Assembly (NCBI GenBank): GCA_030248215.1
Contig: JASANG010003805.1
Span: forward strand, 280,279 to 344,278
DNA length: 64,000 bases
Direction: 5' to 3'
From: Enoplolaimus lenunculus
Lineage: Eukaryota; Nematoda; Enoplea; Enoplida; Thoracostomopsidae
The translations under genes were made by a program, and so were the position numbers. Each line of letters starts with the position of its first letter. Within the stretch, counting starts at the first letter, position 1. The notes beneath the pieces were generated by a model that saw nothing but the letters and a program-made list of their open reading frames with translations, was not told where the DNA came from and ran no database searches. Of the stretch, positions 12,701 through 22,800 are shown one piece after another.

Positions 12701-14765
12701 TTCTACCCAGCACCAAGGGAGCATTACTCTGTAACGGCCCTAATCTGGTTAAATCAACGAATGATTCAACTTGCTCGTATCACAAAATTGTAAACACTTC
12801 CAAAACTTTCAGGCGGCATTCTCAGTAACGCAGAACGATTATGATCAAGGGGTTTCAACCAGGAAATCAGCAGCTATTAAGCCCAGAACGTGACAGCCAT
12901 CCAATCTGATAAGCAGCCTCACGTTTGATGGCAGTCAGTAGTTAAATGTGAAGCAGAGTACGTAGTTTAATAACCAAGCAAGCTAAGCGAGCAAGAAATA
13001 AATGCAATTGTTGTATCTAATGTTTAAATTGTAACATAAAATTTTCTGTTTTGCTGGGTTTCAAGGGTGTCAGAAATGTTTGCTGACAACCCAGACACCC
13101 CTGATCCTGCGTGCGTGAACACTCTGGACACAGAATGTTTAGGAGTAACAGCAGATTTTGAGTGGCACTGTACTTGTCGTGCGGCACTGTCCGGTGCCGT
13201 CCGTCACCGTGCCGCAACATACGGATCGTACGTGAGTCGACGTACGGTGACTGACGGCACTGGACGGCGCCGCACGAGAGACGTACGGTGACGGACAGCG
13301 CCGGACGTCTCCACAAATACAGCGCCACCTTATTGCTTATATAGAAAATAGGGGAGCTACGATAAATCACGAGGAGATTTCGATGGATCATATTACTGAT
13401 TAAGTGACCCAAATCGCGGATGTTCTGTCAGACGCAATTTCGGCCATGAAAAATGTGCTACCATCTAAGGATTTTAGGCTTTTAAGCAATAAAAATTTAA
13501 TCGACAGTGCAATCGGCTGAAACTGAAACTAATGATCATAGTCTGAAATTGCGTACTATAGCAGCTATCACCAGTTAGTAATAGGTTATCAAATTGATGA
13601 ACTTAGGAAATTATGACCGCAAAATTGGTTCAGAACTAGGGCTTAGTCAATTTCTGAAACGGGCTGAATTTCGAACGTCACCATTTATTGGTTTCAAAAT
13701 TAATACGAGACTGATGACCAACTGGTAATAAGTGCTACACACATTTGAGAATACTGGCCGCAGCTGAAAATCCCAATAATTACTATCATTGTGAACGTTC
13801 ATTTCAGTGACGGCAGCGGAGATCTCCACGATGGCCTCGGTGGCTTAGGGGTAGGCCGGCGAGGAATTGGCGGAGGGGGGCACGGTAGCGGTGGGTCATC
13901 CCTCGGCGGGGACGACTGTGACTCGGACCCAGAAAGCGGGGTGGAAAACGATTTAAGTTGTCTCGATGACCTCAAACCAAACCCCCGACAACGACATCAA
14001 CCATCCACTATAAACGCTACAGACACCCGTTGTGAATACGACTCAGAACCTGGACCCACAAGTGGTCAACCTGACCCCCTCGAGTATCAATCGTACGCGA
14101 CTCCCCTCCAACTCCCATGTACCGTCCCCTTACCCGCAACAACATTTGTCACCCCCGTCTCGTTAATTTCAAATTCAATGGCAGCTGCTGCGGCAATGTA
14201 CGGCACAGCCCCATCGGTGACAACCGTCCCGCGTTCTTCTGATGTTCCACTGCCGCAACTATTCAAATCTGAATCGCAGAACTTTTACGAGACCCAACAA
14301 GCGCCACAAACAGATACGGCAACTCTAGCAGCAACTGGACCAATTGTTGCCTATGGCAATGTGGACCATACCTCCGGTGCCATTAATTCAGGAGGAAAGC
14401 TCTCAGGGGATACCTCATATCCAATGCCACTGACGTACGACAGCAACAGCAGCAACAACAGCATGATTTATCCGCATTATACTGCAAACTATCACGAGTC
14501 GCAGTCTAACGCGGCGGTTGCTGCTGCTGCTGCATTTTATGGCAGTGCAGCAGCTGCTGCTGCAGTACAGCATAACGCTGCTGCAGCTGCGGCATATGCG
14601 ACTGCTGCCAGGCAGAGCCAGTACCTGGTTTATCCAGGCGCCGCAACTGGGGCTGGCGCAGTCGACAGCATAGGACCGTCAATAAGCCAGACGTATCCCA
14701 GTTGTGGCGGTGTTGAAGGCGTACACAATGGATCGAGTGGCGGTGACAGCTATCATCATTTATGA
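8263..14765 (+). CDS. SIX1/2: Six1/2 (sine oculis-class) homeobox transcription factor, five exons, complete
   Basis: Exons are 8263-8422, 9553-10429, 11591-11719, 12446-12649 and 13808-14765. All junctions are GT-AG and the phases agree, giving 2328 nt and 775 residues. The ATG at 8263 follows an in-frame TGA at 8230. Residues 54-276 are low complexity with a glutamine tract and an asparagine tract. The SIX domain starts near residue 277 ([13 protein letters not shown]) and runs to about 390. The homeodomain covers about 394-453, with [11 protein letters not shown] near its start and WFKNRRQ at 441-447; this version is typical of the Six1/2 subfamily. The tail, 458-775, is rich in Gly, Ser and Ala with alanine runs, and ends SYHHL. 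Family members are nuclear DNA-binding regulators that work with Eya and Dachshund proteins in sensory organ, muscle and head development. Usual Six1/2 proteins are roughly 280-420 residues, so this one is unusually long. Every intron carries at least one repeat element. Confidence 0.93.
8708..9117. repeat. CCGGAACC-family element in Six1/2 intron 1
   Basis: CAGGGTGCAACCGGAATTAC at the left faces GGAATTCCGGTTGCACCCTG at the right. Subterminal ACCGGAACCGGAA repeats lie on both sides of an AT-rich centre. Confidence 0.8.
9191..9444. repeat. TGAGTT-family MITE in Six1/2 intron 1
   Basis: Starts CACTGTTAATTTCAATGAGT and ends near GGAATTTAGAGTG. Same length and interior as the copy at 3175, a little more diverged. 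Confidence 0.85.
9553..10429 (+). CDS. SIX1/2: Six1/2 exon 2: poly-Q/poly-N region and start of the SIX domain
   Basis: Contains a CAA/CAG-rich tract at about 9700-9790 and an AAT/AAC tract at about 10147-10218. Both are translated, as glutamine and asparagine. Between them are imperfect repeats of a Tyr-Ser motif (YSD, NYSV, KYSG, NYSA). The last 70 residues are the first two thirds of the SIX domain. The exon ends inside an Arg codon at a GTCAG donor. Confidence 0.92.
10432..10803 (+). repeat. Exact tandem duplication, 186 bp x 2, at the start of Six1/2 intron 2
   Basis: 10432-10617 and 10618-10803 appear identical by eye. The first begins two bases into the intron after the exon 2 donor. 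The functional donor (AGGTCAG) is not duplicated; the second copy has GACAG at that place. Confidence 0.9.
10951..11158. repeat. GAGTCAAATTGACTC-family MITE in Six1/2 intron 2, diverged
   Basis: Inverted ends CAGTGCAAAAAACGGTG and CACGATTTTTTGCACTG enclose GACTC-rich halves, as in the copy at 2934. Confidence 0.75.
11219..11460. repeat. GC-rich GCGCTATACTT-family MITE in Six1/2 intron 2
   Basis: TAAAGGGTTGCGCATACTCG faces AATAGCGCAATCCTAA. The interior holds many GCGCGGCGCTG/CGACGCTGCGAC segments that are mutually complementary. GC content is far above its surroundings. Confidence 0.75.
11591..11719 (+). CDS. SIX1/2: Six1/2 exon 3: end of the SIX domain
   Basis: 129 nt, phase 2 to phase 2. 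Encodes [16 protein letters not shown] followed by [18 protein letters not shown], among the most conserved stretches of the family. A strong TTGTTTTAG acceptor precedes it and GTATG follows. Confidence 0.95.
12211..12368. repeat. GC-rich GCGCTATACTT-family MITE in Six1/2 intron 3
   Basis: Begins CTTAGGGCGGCGCTATACTT and ends near ACCAGATAATATAGCACC, with GACGGCACCGGACGACGACG inside. Confidence 0.65.
12446..12649 (+). CDS. SIX1/2: Six1/2 exon 4: homeodomain
   Basis: 204 nt, phase 2 to phase 2. Carries essentially the whole homeodomain, from [14 protein letters not shown] through helix 3 ([19 protein letters not shown]). The acceptor is CTGTTTCAG and the donor GTAAGT. Confidence 0.95.
13161..13335. 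repeat. GC-rich GCGCTATACTT-family MITE in Six1/2 intron 4
   Basis: CGTGCGGCACTGTCCGGTGC near the left faces GACGGCACTGGACGGCGCCG near the right, with ACGTACGGTGAC direct repeats in the middle. Confidence 0.7.
13551..13759. repeat. TATCACCAGTT-family MITE in Six1/2 intron 4
   Basis: AGCAGCTATCACCAGTTAGT at the left and CTGGTAATAAGTGCTACACA with CATTTGAGAATA at the right are inverted copies. The family also appears at 32254, 35011 and 53584. Confidence 0.75.
13808..14765 (+). CDS. SIX1/2: Six1/2 exon 5: low-complexity C-terminal tail
   Basis: Completes the Arg after AKE and runs 318 residues to TGA. It begins with a Gly-rich segment and an acidic patch ([14 protein letters not shown]), then Pro/Thr/Ser-rich sequence, then alanine runs of up to five residues at about 14500-14610. 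This tail probably serves in activation or protein contacts. Only frame continuity and position tie it to the gene. Confidence 0.88.
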
Positions 14766-15789
14766 ATGAACAAACTCAGTTATCAAAGACAATGTGTACT
14801 GACTTATTCAGGTGACGCAATTCGAATTACGCAAAACAACAACGGCATGATCGCAAATGGCAACAAGCATCATAGTTAAGAACAATGGCAGAATCCAGTG
14901 GGGTTATAAATGTATACCCCACCGGTGCTGGCGTGCTGAAATTTTTGCGATCAAAATGGTTTATCTGAAGTTCACAATTTGTTTTATAGCCAAACAGGAG
15001 AAAAATATGACAAGGTTATAAGCAGCGAATTTGGGATTTTTCGATGAAGGCATCAGGCATGTTCACCGAGCACACACCGTCCGCTCGACGGAAGCCTCCA
15101 AAAATTGACAGTTTCAACGGAAGATGTGAACTGTTGGACCGAAAGTTTGAAAGTGGCCTAAAATTTTACTATTTTTGTATTAAGCTCTAGGGCTGTGCAT
15201 AAAGTTGCGCGTATCCAATTCCGAAAACTAAATTCTCGGTGTAGCGGGTTTTTAAAAATCCTGTAGAGATAAAATTCCCGAACGACAAGCCAGACGAAAT
15301 TTTAGCATCATCGCGGAACGATGCAAACATTTTGCCTAATTCAGGCAGGGGACCCAAATCCATAGACCTTTTGCTTCATTTAATAGTCAATATTAAGTAT
15401 GAAAAAAATGCAAAAAAAACGTTTTAAAAACCTGTAGAATTTCGGAACACAAAAAATGTCCTCACACACCTGAACAGACTGGATTCGCCAATGATTAAAG
15501 TTGTGGTGGAGTTGAAGGAGCACATAAAAGATCAAGTGACGGTGACAGTTATCATTTATAGACGAAAAATAGTTTGTGACTGAAAAATTCGACGCTAATA
15601 TTCATTGATCAAGAGAAAAAGATATTATTTTGAACGAAGAAAACTTGCGGAAAATTTGATTTAAGTAACCTGCCACTGCAAGCGGAACAACTATAGTAAT
15701 ATAATGTTGCTTGTTTAATTGGCCAATCATACTCGAGTTTGTATAGAACAGGGCCGGAACAGTAGTATAGGTAAATTCTTATTTCGAAG
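14766..15789. other. Downstream of Six1/2: probable 3' UTR and spacer
   Basis: No further gene seen. No canonical AATAAA was found close to the stop, so the transcript end is not marked. The diverged C-terminal copy at 15499 and a TTAGGC-element fragment at about 15720 lie here. Confidence 0.4.
15499..15561 (+). pseudogene. Diverged copy of the last codons of Six1/2
   Basis: Reads SCGGVEGAHKRSSDGDSYHL and a TAG stop. The true end of the gene, about 800 bases upstream, reads [20 protein letters not shown], then L and TGA. Sixteen of twenty aligned residues agree and both end at a stop. An AG at 15499-15500 precedes the matching TTGTGG. It is either a relic of a local duplication or an alternative last exon; see findings. 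Confidence 0.7.
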
Positions 15790-15939
15790 TTAAGCAGTAC
15801 CATATAGAGCCCTACACGAAAATTTTGTTACGGATGTGTTTGGGCTCGAACCCACGACGCACTGATTCACCGGTACGCTGCTCTAACAACTGAGCTGCGC
15901 AGCCATGAGAACTTTTCAATACAATGGCTCTATATACCG
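15790..15939 (-). repeat. tRNA-Thr-like element bounded by inverted repeats
   Basis: On the minus strand, an A box-like stretch (CAGCTCAGTTGTTAGAGC) and B box (GGGTTCGAGCCC) sit about where a tRNA has them, with a GGT triplet in the anticodon position. CCGGTATATAGAGCCATTG precedes the core and its inverse GGGCTCTATATGGTACTGCT follows. It appears to have inserted beside the left end of a TTAGGC element (GTATAGAACAGGGCCGGAAC at 15741). Other copies: 56819 and 61581. Confidence 0.8.
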
Positions 15940-16035
15940 GAAGTTTGGTATTACAAGATACGTATATGAATACACTGCGAAATCACATGAAGCGTCTCTC
16001 ACATTTCGCACCCGATGCCGTTAACTAATTCGAAG

Positions 16036-16090
16036 TTAAGCAGTACCATATAAACACCTTCACGAATATTTTGCTGAGGATGCGATGGGA
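16036..16090 (-). repeat. Fragment of the tRNA-Thr-like element
   Basis: Only the end beyond the tRNA core remains: AAGTTAAGCAGTACCATATA followed by CACGAATATTTTGCTGAGGA. Confidence 0.6.
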
Positions 16091-16123
16091 AACCTAAGAT
16101 TAGACCTAAGCCTACGCGTAAGG

Positions 16124-17402
16124 ATGAGCCGGCCAATGTGTAGAACAAGGACTCTCCCAATTTCCCGGGTAATATGCCAATTTCCCAATATCCTAATTTC
16201 CCGGGTAATATGCCAATTTCCCAATATCCTAATTTCCCGGGTAAATAACCTAATTTTTCAAAATCGCAATATCCCGGGTAATATCCCAATTTCCAAAAAT
16301 CCTAATTTCCACGGTAATATCCCATAGCACTATCACGGGTTCTATCCCAATTTTCCTTGTGAAATCCAAATATCCTGGAAAAAGAATCGGCTGAGGCTTA
16401 GGTTCAGGGTCCGGCTTAAGCTTAGTCTCAATCTTAAGCTTAGGCCATTCAGAGGCTTAGGTTTACACTCAACTTTAGGTTTAACTTGAGTGCCATTACA
16501 ATAAAGTTACAGTTTTGCTTCATATTAAGGAGGCACCATGAGTTTACAATTTCAGCTAAACCAATGTTACCATACATGAACGGTTAGTTTGTAATTATCA
16601 GATTTCGTCAGCGACTTAAGTATTTACTTAAGAAGTACGCCTTTAAAGACGACAAAATGGCTATGTTTTTTCTTAGCACGTACTTATGTACCTAAATGTA
16701 CTTAAGTAGGGTTTCAGAAACCTAGCCAATGTGTATCAAAACATTTTCAAGCAGTTAAGCCATAACAATTATGATACCACAGAGTGTATTCCGACCAAGG
16801 GCGTTGCCAGAATTTGGTTTGCGGAGGGTAGCCTGATTTTTCAACGGAAAAATTCAATATATCATTCAAATTATATGAGCAGCGTAAAATAAAATTACGG
16901 TTAACATGTGTTAAATTAGTGCAAACGGACAATTTCACCCATCTCGTAAAGTGGGGGGGTTATCAGAATAAATTTTTCGAAAGTCCTGTTTTCACGAGTA
17001 ATATCCAAATTCACAAATCGCAATTTCCCGGGTAATATCCAATTTCCCAAAATAATGAGCGAAAATGTCCTAAAATCCCGGGGGGAAAAGGCTGCACCCA
17101 AACTCGCAATTTTCCAAAATTCCGAGCGAAAAACGTTGCGCCCAGGTTCCCAATTTCCCGGGTAATATCTGAAATTCCCAATTTCCCGGGTATAATATCC
17201 CAATTCCCAAAATCGCGAGGGAAAAAGGCTGCGCCCAAAATCCCGATTTTCCGGCTAATCGAATTTCCCAAAATCCCAATTTCCCGCGTAATATATCACA
17301 ATTTACCAAAATACCGAGCGAAAAAGGCTGCGCCAGAAATCTCACTTTCCGGGCTAATATCCAATCCCGCAGGAAAACGGGCCTGTTCTATACATGGACC
17401 GA
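16124..17402. repeat. Element with TTTCCCGGGTAATAT array between inverted ends
   Basis: GGCCAATGTGTAGAACAAGG at the left faces CCTGTTCTATACATGGACC at the right. These ends match the TTAGGC-element family. Inside are two blocks of degenerate units close to CCCAATTTCCCGGGTAATAT, separated by ordinary sequence with an ACTTAAGT element (16610-16728). The right block alternates with GAGCGAAAAAGGCTGCGCCC. Confidence 0.75.
16610..16728. repeat. ACTTAAGTA-family element, short
   Basis: GACTTAAGTATTTACTTAAG at the left and ACTTAAGTAGGGTTTCAGAA with ACCTAGCC at the right. Related to the longer copy at 55361. It lies inside the preceding composite element. Confidence 0.6.
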
Positions 17403-19838
17403 AAAAGTTATCAACATTTATAAACATAAAAAATTGAGTCTGAAGTTTCGAAATAATTTAAATATTTCAAAAATCGATAGACTCTGGCGCAGTTCAAAGT
17501 CTTTTGGCAAAATCAGGAATATTGCGGTAAAAATACTCATGCCAGTGATCCAACTTGATGTTTTAGGTCAGGCGCAGAGGACTGCTCTTTGTCCAGAAAC
17601 GTTGCAGGTACAGAAAAGATGTGAATCGCAATGAACACACCAGAAGCCATGGTCAATGTTACTTTTAGGGCCGTAACTGTGAACATATTTCAAAGCACTG
17701 AAAAAAGTGTAAAACCTAAGGCGTAGCAAAACAATATAGTAAAAACCCGGGATATTATCAAAACATGGGCTAAAGCCATATTATCCAATATGCCCATCTG
17801 TTCCCTGACAATTTTTAGTGGCGGAAACTTTGTACTCCTTCTCAATGTCTTGAACATTCCAATATCATTGGTATAAAAGCGACCCGCAAAAAATGTACAT
17901 TAATCATATTTAAGGACTTAACAAAAAAATCTGGTTTTCGACAACCTAATGGCTCAATAAAAACATCCTTGACAATATTTACTGAGTTAAATACAAACGA
18001 ACCCCAATGCACTCAACGTTTTGCATATAAAAATTTACAAGTCATAATTCATTGGCTAATAATTTCAAATTCCGGGCAAGTTGATGTATAGACATTAACA
18101 TAAACAAGTCCCTATCCACGCATGCGAGTTTTCGCATTGTGAGAAACTGCAATTCACACAACTTTGTACATTGACCTTCATGTTTATAGGGTTTGAAATT
18201 GCCGAAAACAGACGCATTACACAGCTTTAATAAACATAACTGCTACGCAGAAAACATCACCATACGACTATTATTGGACGGACCAGTTACTTTTATATCC
18301 ACTTGACAAGAAATTCCTTTAATCAGTCGCAGCAGACATTTGTCATGCAAGCAGAGGCTATAATGCCGAAATATATAACGAACAATTAAGGATAAGAACA
18401 CAACCAATTTAACAATAAAGTAACATAGAAAACAATATATCCAAAAATTTTAGCCGCATCTGCGACGGATCCAAAAAATTAAGAGTGATTCACAGGCTCA
18501 ACTTAAAGTCAACGGTACGTGATGAATACAAATACAAGAAATATTGGAAATGATTGCGGCACCATGTGGACCCCAACAATTGGATCCGCCGCGTCATAAG
18601 TAAATGGGTAAAGCCAATCGTGTGCATTTTACACATTAACGCATTTTATTACACATTGCAGTAACGCTAAAAAACCAACATTAAGACATTCCAATAAATA
18701 ATTTGTTCATATTGAAACCAACAGTTAATTTAATATTTTATATCGATTACTAACTTAATTTACACAGCCTTAAAATTTAAGGATACTTAAGATGCAATCA
18801 ATATTAATTAGGGATGTGAAGATGTGAAGATACCAAAATTATTGCCGATCCTTATTGTGAAATTTTGCCGATGCCGAACCTATGCCAATTTCAACTTTAG
18901 TATACCATGTTTAATGAACAGACAGCATACTACATTACATCATTATGCGAAGACTTAAACCCTAACAATCATAAGCGATTATAATTGTACGAGAACAGTT
19001 CATTTCAATTAATTTTTTCAAGCATACACGCAACAGAGATAACAGTTTCAGTCACACTGATATGCGCCAGGAAGTCAAGCTGATAGCATTCGCAACTGAT
19101 AGTTCATGCAAAAAGTATCGGCACAGGAACGGCAATTTTTTTGCAGTGGAGATGTCAATACTCACAAAAAGTGCCGATTATTACCGATTCCGATTAATCG
19201 AAACATCCTTAATATTAAAAAACTTATGCGTTTAAGATAGGACAAAAAATATCAGCAAAAATCACCATCAAAATAACGTAAATCTCTACTTTGATTATAA
19301 CCACAAACACCTTTCATTTGAATAATTTCCTACGTTAATAACAACTACAGTCACGGGTAGAACCAAGTCAATCGCAATCGAGTTTCAAACCGTGGCTCTT
19401 GGACGTAATCGTTCGCAAACCCGAGCTTTGAAATGAAAATCTACCAATTCCAAATCAGTAACACTGCCCATATTACATAACAGCAATTAACAAAAACATT
19501 AATTAGAAAATAACAGTATAATGCCAAAAATAAAATAGAAAGAGCATGACAGTTTATCCTGCATTGTATTTACGCTGCAAATAATACGAAACCATTAAGC
19601 ACTATTCACAAGTGCAAGCTTTTATAGCGAAAACTTACAACTGCCAACTTTTGCGTTTAACAAAACATGCAAACTGTAAGTTCTCACTGCACAAACTTAC
19701 GATAATCTAGCGTTAAGGATACTGATATTTTTTCTAATTCTAAACAATATAGTTATAAATCTGAACCCTCTATTCAATATACTATCAACTCTTTACAATT
19801 AATATTTTTTAAAAGTACTATTAATTATTTCACCCTTT
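17403..19838. other. Spacer between repeats and the capping protein gene
   Basis: AT-rich, no frame above 66 codons, no gene seen. A degenerate CCGATT/ATCGG-rich patch at 18840-19200 looks like a worn element. The capping protein 3' UTR should lie just below 19839, but no clear AATAAA was marked on that strand. Confidence 0.45.
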
Positions 19839-22800
19839 CTAAATGGAAGGCTTCAGTTCAGCGCCGACTTTGTAACTCAGTATTTTACCCCAATCAATTT
19901 TGGTTCGTGTCACAGGGAGAGGACGTCGCAGCGATTTGAACACTGTATCCGACATCGATTGATAGTTTTCTGTCACGGCTGACTAAAATAATAAGAAAAC
20001 AAATTGAATTTTAAAGATTGTTTCATACCAGACAAAAACACAAAATTGCTTGGCACTAAAGTTACAATACATAAAAATAAACCCGGACACGGAGATTTCA
20101 ATGTCAAACCCCGGACCCAGAATCTTTAATAACATAAACCTCAGCTTGGTCCTAAAATTTATGAAAAACACAAAATAAAACTTTTAGGACAAACTGTTAA
20201 ACATAGTTATTGCACGCTCCCTATTTCAAATGTCGGGGTCAGACACCACAGTCCTCCATTCCAGTGGTTACGCTTATGCTGCGGGGCCCAGAGGTGGTTC
20301 CAGGATTTCTCGCTGCAAAGTTGCGAGGTTACCGAGCACTTCTAACACCATCTTCTCAAAAATAACAACTTCAGTTGCAGTGGTGAAAGCTCAGCCTTTT
20401 CGGGCGACTATAACGTAAAGTACAGGTTTCGAGTTACAAATTCTGACATGAATGATCAGCGAGTTATTTAAAGTTTGTAAACCTAAAGATGACATCAAAT
20501 ATTATAGATTCGTTATCGTATTCTGCCTTTGTGCGAACGAAACACCGCTCGACGCGTTTGAGAGCATTACTGGCCGCACTGATATCACTCATATGTTTAT
20601 TTATAAAATATATTGAACCATGTATGTACAGGTAACGATAGGATACTAATTTACCGAATAGATAATTTTTTATCGGAGCCGGATACAGCATCTAAATTTG
20701 TGCACTAGTTGAAGTATTTTAGTCACACCACAGTATGTGTACTGAGTTCATCAAACAAAATCAGACAAAGTTATAACAGAAGTAGCAAGTTCAAGCAGTT
20801 ATTTTACAGAACGAGGATGCAAAAAGCGGCTGACCTAAAAGTTCCGGTTTATAAAAATGAAACCGGAACTTGCTAAACCAGAAAGGAAACTTTCGGTAGA
20901 ACTCATAAAAAATAATAGTACTGAACCTTAAGTTTCGATTTCATAATATATTTCATAATATATATAAACTCTACGTTATCCTTATTGAATAGGACCCATA
21001 AAATTATCACATAATTTTACTAATTATCAGTACGAGATTTCCATATTTTAACCGGTAAAAACATCAGATACTGTTACTACAAGCCAGCAAGCGAGTGGAT
21101 ATCTGGCCTTGACTACGGCAAAAAATCGCTATCCGGCTTCGGCTCCGGTATTTTAACTTGCCAGATGTTATTTAAAAAATTAAAAAATTGAAAAATCCTA
21201 GCCACCTCTATTTTATAGTACCTAGGGAAATTTGAATGCCGTTAAAAGCAACATGGGCCAAACAAATATTGCCACAGAACGCAACGATACAGAAACATTG
21301 AATAATGGAATAGGGTCATTAATAAAGCGTTAATTAAATACAAATATGAGAACGAACTTCCTGGCCCATTCTAATAACCGTTTCAAAAATTAAAATAAAT
21401 ATAAACTAACCTGATACGCACTTTCTTCATCTTCGATAACTTTAATAATTTCTTTTGCCGTGCTTGCTTCGTTCTAAAAAATTAGAAAAGTTTTAATCCA
21501 ATATTAATGCAGACCTTATGATGTTTATTTCTTTCAGGTCTCGAATATGAAAAACCAATATAACCAGTCGTTAGAGCTTTCCACACTAATTAGCATGCAA
21601 AATGTTAAAAAGGTCTATGTTTTTAGCAGTAAATTGCCGGAAAAATACTCAATTTCAAATTTTCTAACGTACCTCGTATTATAACAAAAATGATTCACAT
21701 ATCTAAACCATTCATGTACAGTTTGAATAGTAACTTCTGAATAGTACCTAAAAATTATTCAGAAACAAATCTCTATATCACATATCCTCCAAAGAAAATA
21801 AAAAACGAAGTTTAAGTACAATCTCACATACCGTAACATTAATCTTCCTTGATATTTCTTTCGAGCTGACCAGCTGCACATTGCCATCTTCGTAATAGTG
21901 AACCTTAAAAATTATTATTTTAAAATAGACATTCTTTCATTTTTTATCTGAAACTAAATGTAAAAAATATGTACAGGTATTTCAAACAAAAATACACGCC
22001 GTAACTGAAGTAAATTAAAAATTCCTTGAAAATCTTATCCTATTCTTGAGAGTTATTAAAATTGCAAACGCTAGCAACGGTTAGCCGAAAACATTACTTG
22101 AACTTTTATAATGCCTTTCAACTCAACCGTTTTATCACTAAGTGTTGTTGACCATTGCGATCGAAACCGACCGTTCCTATAAAATAGTAATGAAGTACGC
22201 CATTACCTGTGAAATATATGAAAGTAATACAGTTACAGTACCCTATTACTTGTGAAACATATGAATTGCAACAACCTACGGTAGCTATCACAATCACCTG
22301 TCGTAAAACATGCAAACATGAAAATATCCAATTGTACTCTGATCCATGTGTGTAGCTAGGATTTTGGAAAGGTGGGATTATATTCCAGAAAAATGTCAAA
22401 CGGAGGTTACTTGTGTTACAAACTGAAATTGTGTCTAACTACCTTGTACAAAAATCCGAAAGAGGGGGTTGACTCCTGAACCTCCTCCCCCAAGCTACGC
22501 CCTTGTCCTGAACCACCATAATCCGACACTTACCAAAAATTTTTCGGCTGAAACTGATGTGCTTCAATACAGACTGTTAGCGCCACCGCGTTTCCTGCTT
22601 CGGGTACTGTTCGTCCAAATACCGAAGCACCTGCGAGCTTAAAATGACTATCAATGTAAGCATCAACCGCTGACTGTAATGCAGCACGCCATTGTTCCGC
22701 CTTTGCGGCTGTTTCATCTCCCGGCCATGGCCTGGAGTCGGACGCGTCTTTACGAAGATGATCAAATACAAATGATTGACGATTTCGCGGATCGAAAAAA

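Noticed and set aside
13017-13412. 131-codon minus-strand frame
   Set aside because: Lies in Six1/2 intron 4 across a GC-rich MITE, with no recognisable motif.
15999-17345. Several 80-96-codon frames
   Set aside because: By-products of the TTTCCCGGGTAATAT array.
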